11,212 nt of DNA from an uncultured bacterium (GTDB lineage: Bacteria; Planctomycetota; Phycisphaerae; Phycisphaerales; SM1A02), in assembly GCA_903867275.1 (NCBI GenBank), contig CAIPQY010000103.1, positions 1-11,212 on the forward strand. The letters are read 5' to 3'. A program made the translations under genes and the position numbers. Of this stretch, positions 8,930 through 11,212 are shown piece by piece. The notes beneath the pieces are model-generated. The model was not told the origin of the DNA, ran no database searches, and saw only the letters and a program-made list of their open reading frames with translations. Positions within the stretch are counted from its first letter, which is position 1. Each line of letters opens with the position of its first letter.

Positions 8930-9913
8930 ATGCGAATGCGTTCCATCATCGTCGGTCTGCTCGGTCTCGCATCCATCGCCGGATGCGGTGATGGCAAGCC
9001 CGCGGCACCCGCACCCGGGGCGCCGACGCGCATTCGCCTGCAGCTGAACTGGGTGCCCGAGCCGGAGTTCGGCGGCATCTATGCCGCGCAGTTCGACGGG
9101 CTGTATCGCGATGCGGGCCTCGAGGTGGAGATCATCAAGGATCCAGGTGGTGCCGCGGTGCCGCAGATGATCGATCAGGGCGTGTGCGACGCGGGCACCG
9201 TCAGCGGAGACCAGATCCTGCAGTTGCGCGAGCAGGGCGGCGACCTGGTCGCCATCTACAACGTGTTCGATCACACGCCCTACGGCCTCATGGCGCACGC
9301 CAAGGATGCGCCCGCGACGATGGAGGCGGTGTGGAAGGGCACCGGCAACCTCAGCATCGAGACGGGCATTCCCGTGTGGAAGTTCGTCGCCGCCAAGTAC
9401 GGGCCCACCAGCCGCAAGCAGGTTCCCTTTGGTGGCGTCACGGCCAACTTCCTGGCCGACGCCACGCTGGTGCAGCAGTGCTTCATCACCAGCGAGCCGG
9501 TGCTGATGGATCTGCAGAAGGTGCCGGTGAAGGTGTACAACGTGAGCGAGGCGGGCTACGACCCCTACACCGAAGTGGTGGCCGTGAAGCGCGGCAGCAT
9601 GCCTGCCGATGTGCAGCGCAAGTTCTGCGCCGCCATGCAGGAGGGATGGAAGCGCTACATGGCCGATCCCGCCAAGTACAACCCGCGCATCGCCGAGCTG
9701 AACCCGGCCATGAGCGCCGAAGCCATGAACCTGGCCGCCGAGCGCATGAAGCCGCTGCTGCTCACGCCGTGGACGCAGGCCAACGGTATGGGCAGCATGG
9801 ATCCCGCGCGGTGGCAGGCGATGATCGACCTGCTGCACGCCGTGAACGTGATCAAGACCAAGCCCGCACCCGCCTCGCTGATGGACGGCATGCCGCTGCA
9901 GGCGAAGCCCTGA
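8930..9913 (+). CDS. NMT1/THI5-type ABC substrate-binding lipoprotein
   Basis: 327 residues. A signal peptide ends in the lipobox ASIAGC with lipidated Cys 19, so the protein is tethered outside the membrane. The start of the mature domain, LQLNWVPEPEFGGIYAAQFDGLY (37-59), then GLEVEI (63-68) and TVSGDQILQLREQGGDLVAIYNVF (90-113), is the NMT1/THI5-like pattern, as is QCFITSEP (183-190). The Cys-rich CCCFC motif of fungal Thi5 is absent. It delivers an unknown small molecule (thiamine precursor, aromatic or sulfonated compound are possible) to the adjoining permease. The Shine-Dalgarno AGGAGA lies 7 bases before ATG 8930, the best in the window, consistent with high expression of the binding protein. 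ATG 8936 is a possible alternative. Confidence 0.92.
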   Translation: MRMRSIIVGLLGLASIAGCGDGKPAAPAPGAPTRIRLQLNWVPEPEFGGIYAAQFDGLYRDAGLEVEIIKDPGGAAVPQMIDQGVCDAGTVSGDQILQLREQGGDLVAIYNVFDHTPYGLMAHAKDAPATMEAVWKGTGNLSIETGIPVWKFVAAKYGPTSRKQVPFGGVTANFLADATLVQQCFITSEPVLMDLQKVPVKVYNVSEAGYDPYTEVVAVKRGSMPADVQRKFCAAMQEGWKRYMADPAKYNPRIAELNPAMSAEAMNLAAERMKPLLLTPWTQANGMGSMDPARWQAMIDLLHAVNVIKTKPAPASLMDGMPLQAKP

Positions 9914-9940
9914 GTCGCCGAACCCTTCGAGACCCATCCG

Positions 9941-10699
9941 ATGCGCCGCCCGCCCCTGAAGGTCTTTCCAAGCACGCTGTGGGAGTACCCCAGCCAGCAC
10001 TATGACATGAAGGACGCGGACGGTTTCACCGTGACCGTGCAGGGGGACAAGGACTATGTCGGCGCCACGCCGAGCTGGGTGATCTGGCAGCTGCTGCAGC
10101 GCTACACCCGCGAGGGCGATGTGGTGCTCGATCCCATGTGTGGCAGCGGCACCACCATCGACGTGTGCACGCACCTCAAGCGGCAGGCGGTGGGGTTCGA
10201 TCTGTCGCCCACGCGTGACGAGATCCAGCAGGCCGACGCACGCGCGCTGCCGCAGCCAGATGCCAGCGTGGACTTCGCGTTCGTGGATCCGCCGTACAGC
10301 ACGCACGTGAACTACTCCAGCGATCCGCGCTGCATCGGCAAGCTCGATGCCTCGGGTGACGATGGCGGCGAGGCGTACTACCAGGCCATGGAGCGCGTGC
10401 TGCACGAGATGCACCGCACGCTGAAGAACCGCCGCTACGCCGCGGTGTACGTGAGCGACTCGTGGCGCAAGCGCAAGGGCGAGAAGGGTGGCGGCGGCGG
10501 CGTGTTCATGCCGATCGGCTTCGAGCTGTTCGCCCGCATGCGCGAGCTGTTCACCATGATCGACGTGGTGTGCGTGGTGCGCCACAACGCCAAGCTGGAG
10601 CGCGGCGACTTCGCGCGCGCGGCGCTCGAGGGCAACTTCTTCATGCGCGGCTTCAACTACCTGATGATCGGCAAGAAGGTCGACGACGACCGTCGCTGA
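9941..10699 (+). CDS. DNA (or RNA) amino-methyltransferase, N6_N4-type, with DPPY motif
   Basis: 252 residues. Order of motifs: PSTLWEYPSQHY (10-21), GATPSWVIWQLLQRYT (41-56), the SAM-binding DPMCGSGTT (64-72), then a short acidic step VGFDLSP (84-90), ADARALP (98-104) and the catalytic DPPYSTHVNYSS (116-127). DPPY suggests adenine-N6; cytosine-N4 enzymes usually carry SPPY. The tail (185-244) holds a Gly run and an Arg/Lys-rich part that may contact nucleic acid. No restriction gene is seen nearby, so it would be an orphan methylase. Start ATG 9941 has no clear Shine-Dalgarno and lies 27 bases after the binding-protein stop; it keeps the family's N-terminal PSTLW. It may be read through from the transporter genes. 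An RNA target cannot be excluded. Confidence 0.85.
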   Translation: MRRPPLKVFPSTLWEYPSQHYDMKDADGFTVTVQGDKDYVGATPSWVIWQLLQRYTREGDVVLDPMCGSGTTIDVCTHLKRQAVGFDLSPTRDEIQQADARALPQPDASVDFAFVDPPYSTHVNYSSDPRCIGKLDASGDDGGEAYYQAMERVLHEMHRTLKNRRYAAVYVSDSWRKRKGEKGGGGGVFMPIGFELFARMRELFTMIDVVCVVRHNAKLERGDFARAALEGNFFMRGFNYLMIGKKVDDDRR

Positions 10700-10712
10700 C
10701 GCGGTGCGTCAG
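10696..10712. repeat. Hairpin containing both stop codons of a convergent pair
   Basis: CTGACGC (10696-10702) and GCGTCAG (10706-10712) form a perfect 7-bp inverted repeat with a 3-base loop, GGT. The plus-strand TGA (10697-10699) and the minus-strand stop (10709-10711 on the plus strand) are both inside the arms. There is no T-tract on either side, so it is not a standard intrinsic terminator; it could act as a bidirectional hairpin that stalls or protects transcript ends. Confidence 0.55.
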
Positions 10713-11212
10713 TCGGGCAGGCCTTCGTAGGTGCCGGGGTGCTCGCGGCCCCACTCGATCACGGTGCGCCAGGCTTCCGGATCGTCGCCATGCAGGCTGG
10801 CCAGACTTCGCAGGGCGCGCGCATCGATCTCCTCGCGCACGCGCAGCGTGGTGCCAAGGATGGGCGCCTCGCGCTCCAGTTGCGCGAAGGTTGCGCGGCC
10901 CACGCGCATGCCGTCGGTGGGCCACTTCTTGCGTGCAGCGATCATGGCGGGCAGCAGCGCGTCGATGGCGCCTTCGCGCGCTTCCAGCACCGCTTCGGCC
11001 GCCGCGCGCGCCTCGCCGCTCGCGGGCATGCGCTCGATCAGGCGATCGATGGCATTCTGGGCCGGCTTGCGCTCCACGAACAGCTCGGGGAACGCGCGCT
11101 GCCAGTAGGCGCGGCGCAGGGCGCGTGCCTCGGTGGACTGCAGCGTGTCGCACACCTGCTCCATCAGGCCGCGCTGCAGTTCGATGCGCATCTGCGCCGC
11201 GGTGTCGATGGA
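10709..11212 (-). CDS. Hypothetical helix-rich protein, 5' end possibly beyond window
   Basis: The frame is open to the right window edge (SIDTAAQ precedes the first ATG at 11191), so the true start may lie outside; the part from 11191 gives 160 residues. The composition is alpha-helical and rich in Arg, Ala and Glu, with no signal peptide in what is visible and no membrane segment. A central stretch AIDALLPAMIAARKKWP (about 74-90) and the end AWRTVIEWGREHPGTYEGLPD contain the only distinctive aromatic residues. I do not recognise the family. It converges on the methyltransferase with 9 bases between the stops. Codon use resembles its neighbours. Confidence 0.6.
   Translation of the reverse strand, partial: SIDTAAQMRIELQRGLMEQVCDTLQSTEARALRRAYWQRAFPELFVERKPAQNAIDRLIERMPASGEARAAAEAVLEAREGAIDALLPAMIAARKKWPTDGMRVGRATFAQLEREAPILGTTLRVREEIDARALRSLASLHGDDPEAWRTVIEWGREHPGTYEGLPD

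Noticed and set aside
8753..10585. A 610-residue minus-strand open frame
   Set aside because: It is antisense to the binding protein and methyltransferase, both of which show clear family motifs; His/Leu-rich without domains.

Overview
The window is GC-rich and gene-dense, and I read it as bacterial chromosome, most likely from the Planctomycetota. That placement is an inference from three things: the divergent membrane pyrophosphatase, the SPINDLY/OGT-type glycosyltransferase, and lipoproteins with a C-G-D-G-K-P start. I see no tRNA, rRNA, CRISPR array, insertion sequence or phage gene. All gaps between genes are short (the longest is about 120 bases), so no stretch over 300 bases lacks a gene.

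Left part (1-4181, minus strand): a membrane-bound ion-pumping pyrophosphatase (hppA, 1521-4061) ends in a strong intrinsic terminator (1460-1494). Immediately behind it, a recognisable promoter drives a TPR plus O-GlcNAc-transferase-like gene that runs off the left edge. The promoter is so close to the ATG that the mRNA should be leaderless or nearly so. The hppA leader carries a perfect inverted repeat.

Middle (4182-6492): an RlmK-like 23S rRNA methyltransferase on the plus strand (divergent from hppA) converges, with 7 bases between, on a minus-strand lipoprotein. The lipoprotein has a long charged linker and an NHL/SMP-30-like beta-propeller.

Right-centre (6566-10699, plus strand): an apparent operon. 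An MgtC/DUF4956-like membrane protein with a C-terminal ACT-like fold overlaps (GTGA) an ABC ATPase, which overlaps (ATGA) a permease. A NMT1/THI5-type binding lipoprotein follows. Together the last three make a complete nitrate/sulfonate/thiamine-precursor-class importer of unknown substrate. A DNA (or RNA) amino-methyltransferase with DPMCGSGTT and DPPY motifs follows after 27 bases.

Right edge: a minus-strand, helix-rich protein of unknown function, open to the window end, converges on the methyltransferase. A perfect 7-bp hairpin contains both stop codons.

The most unusual item is the translational coupling of an MgtC-like protein to an importer of unknown substrate. Most other genes are recognisable families.
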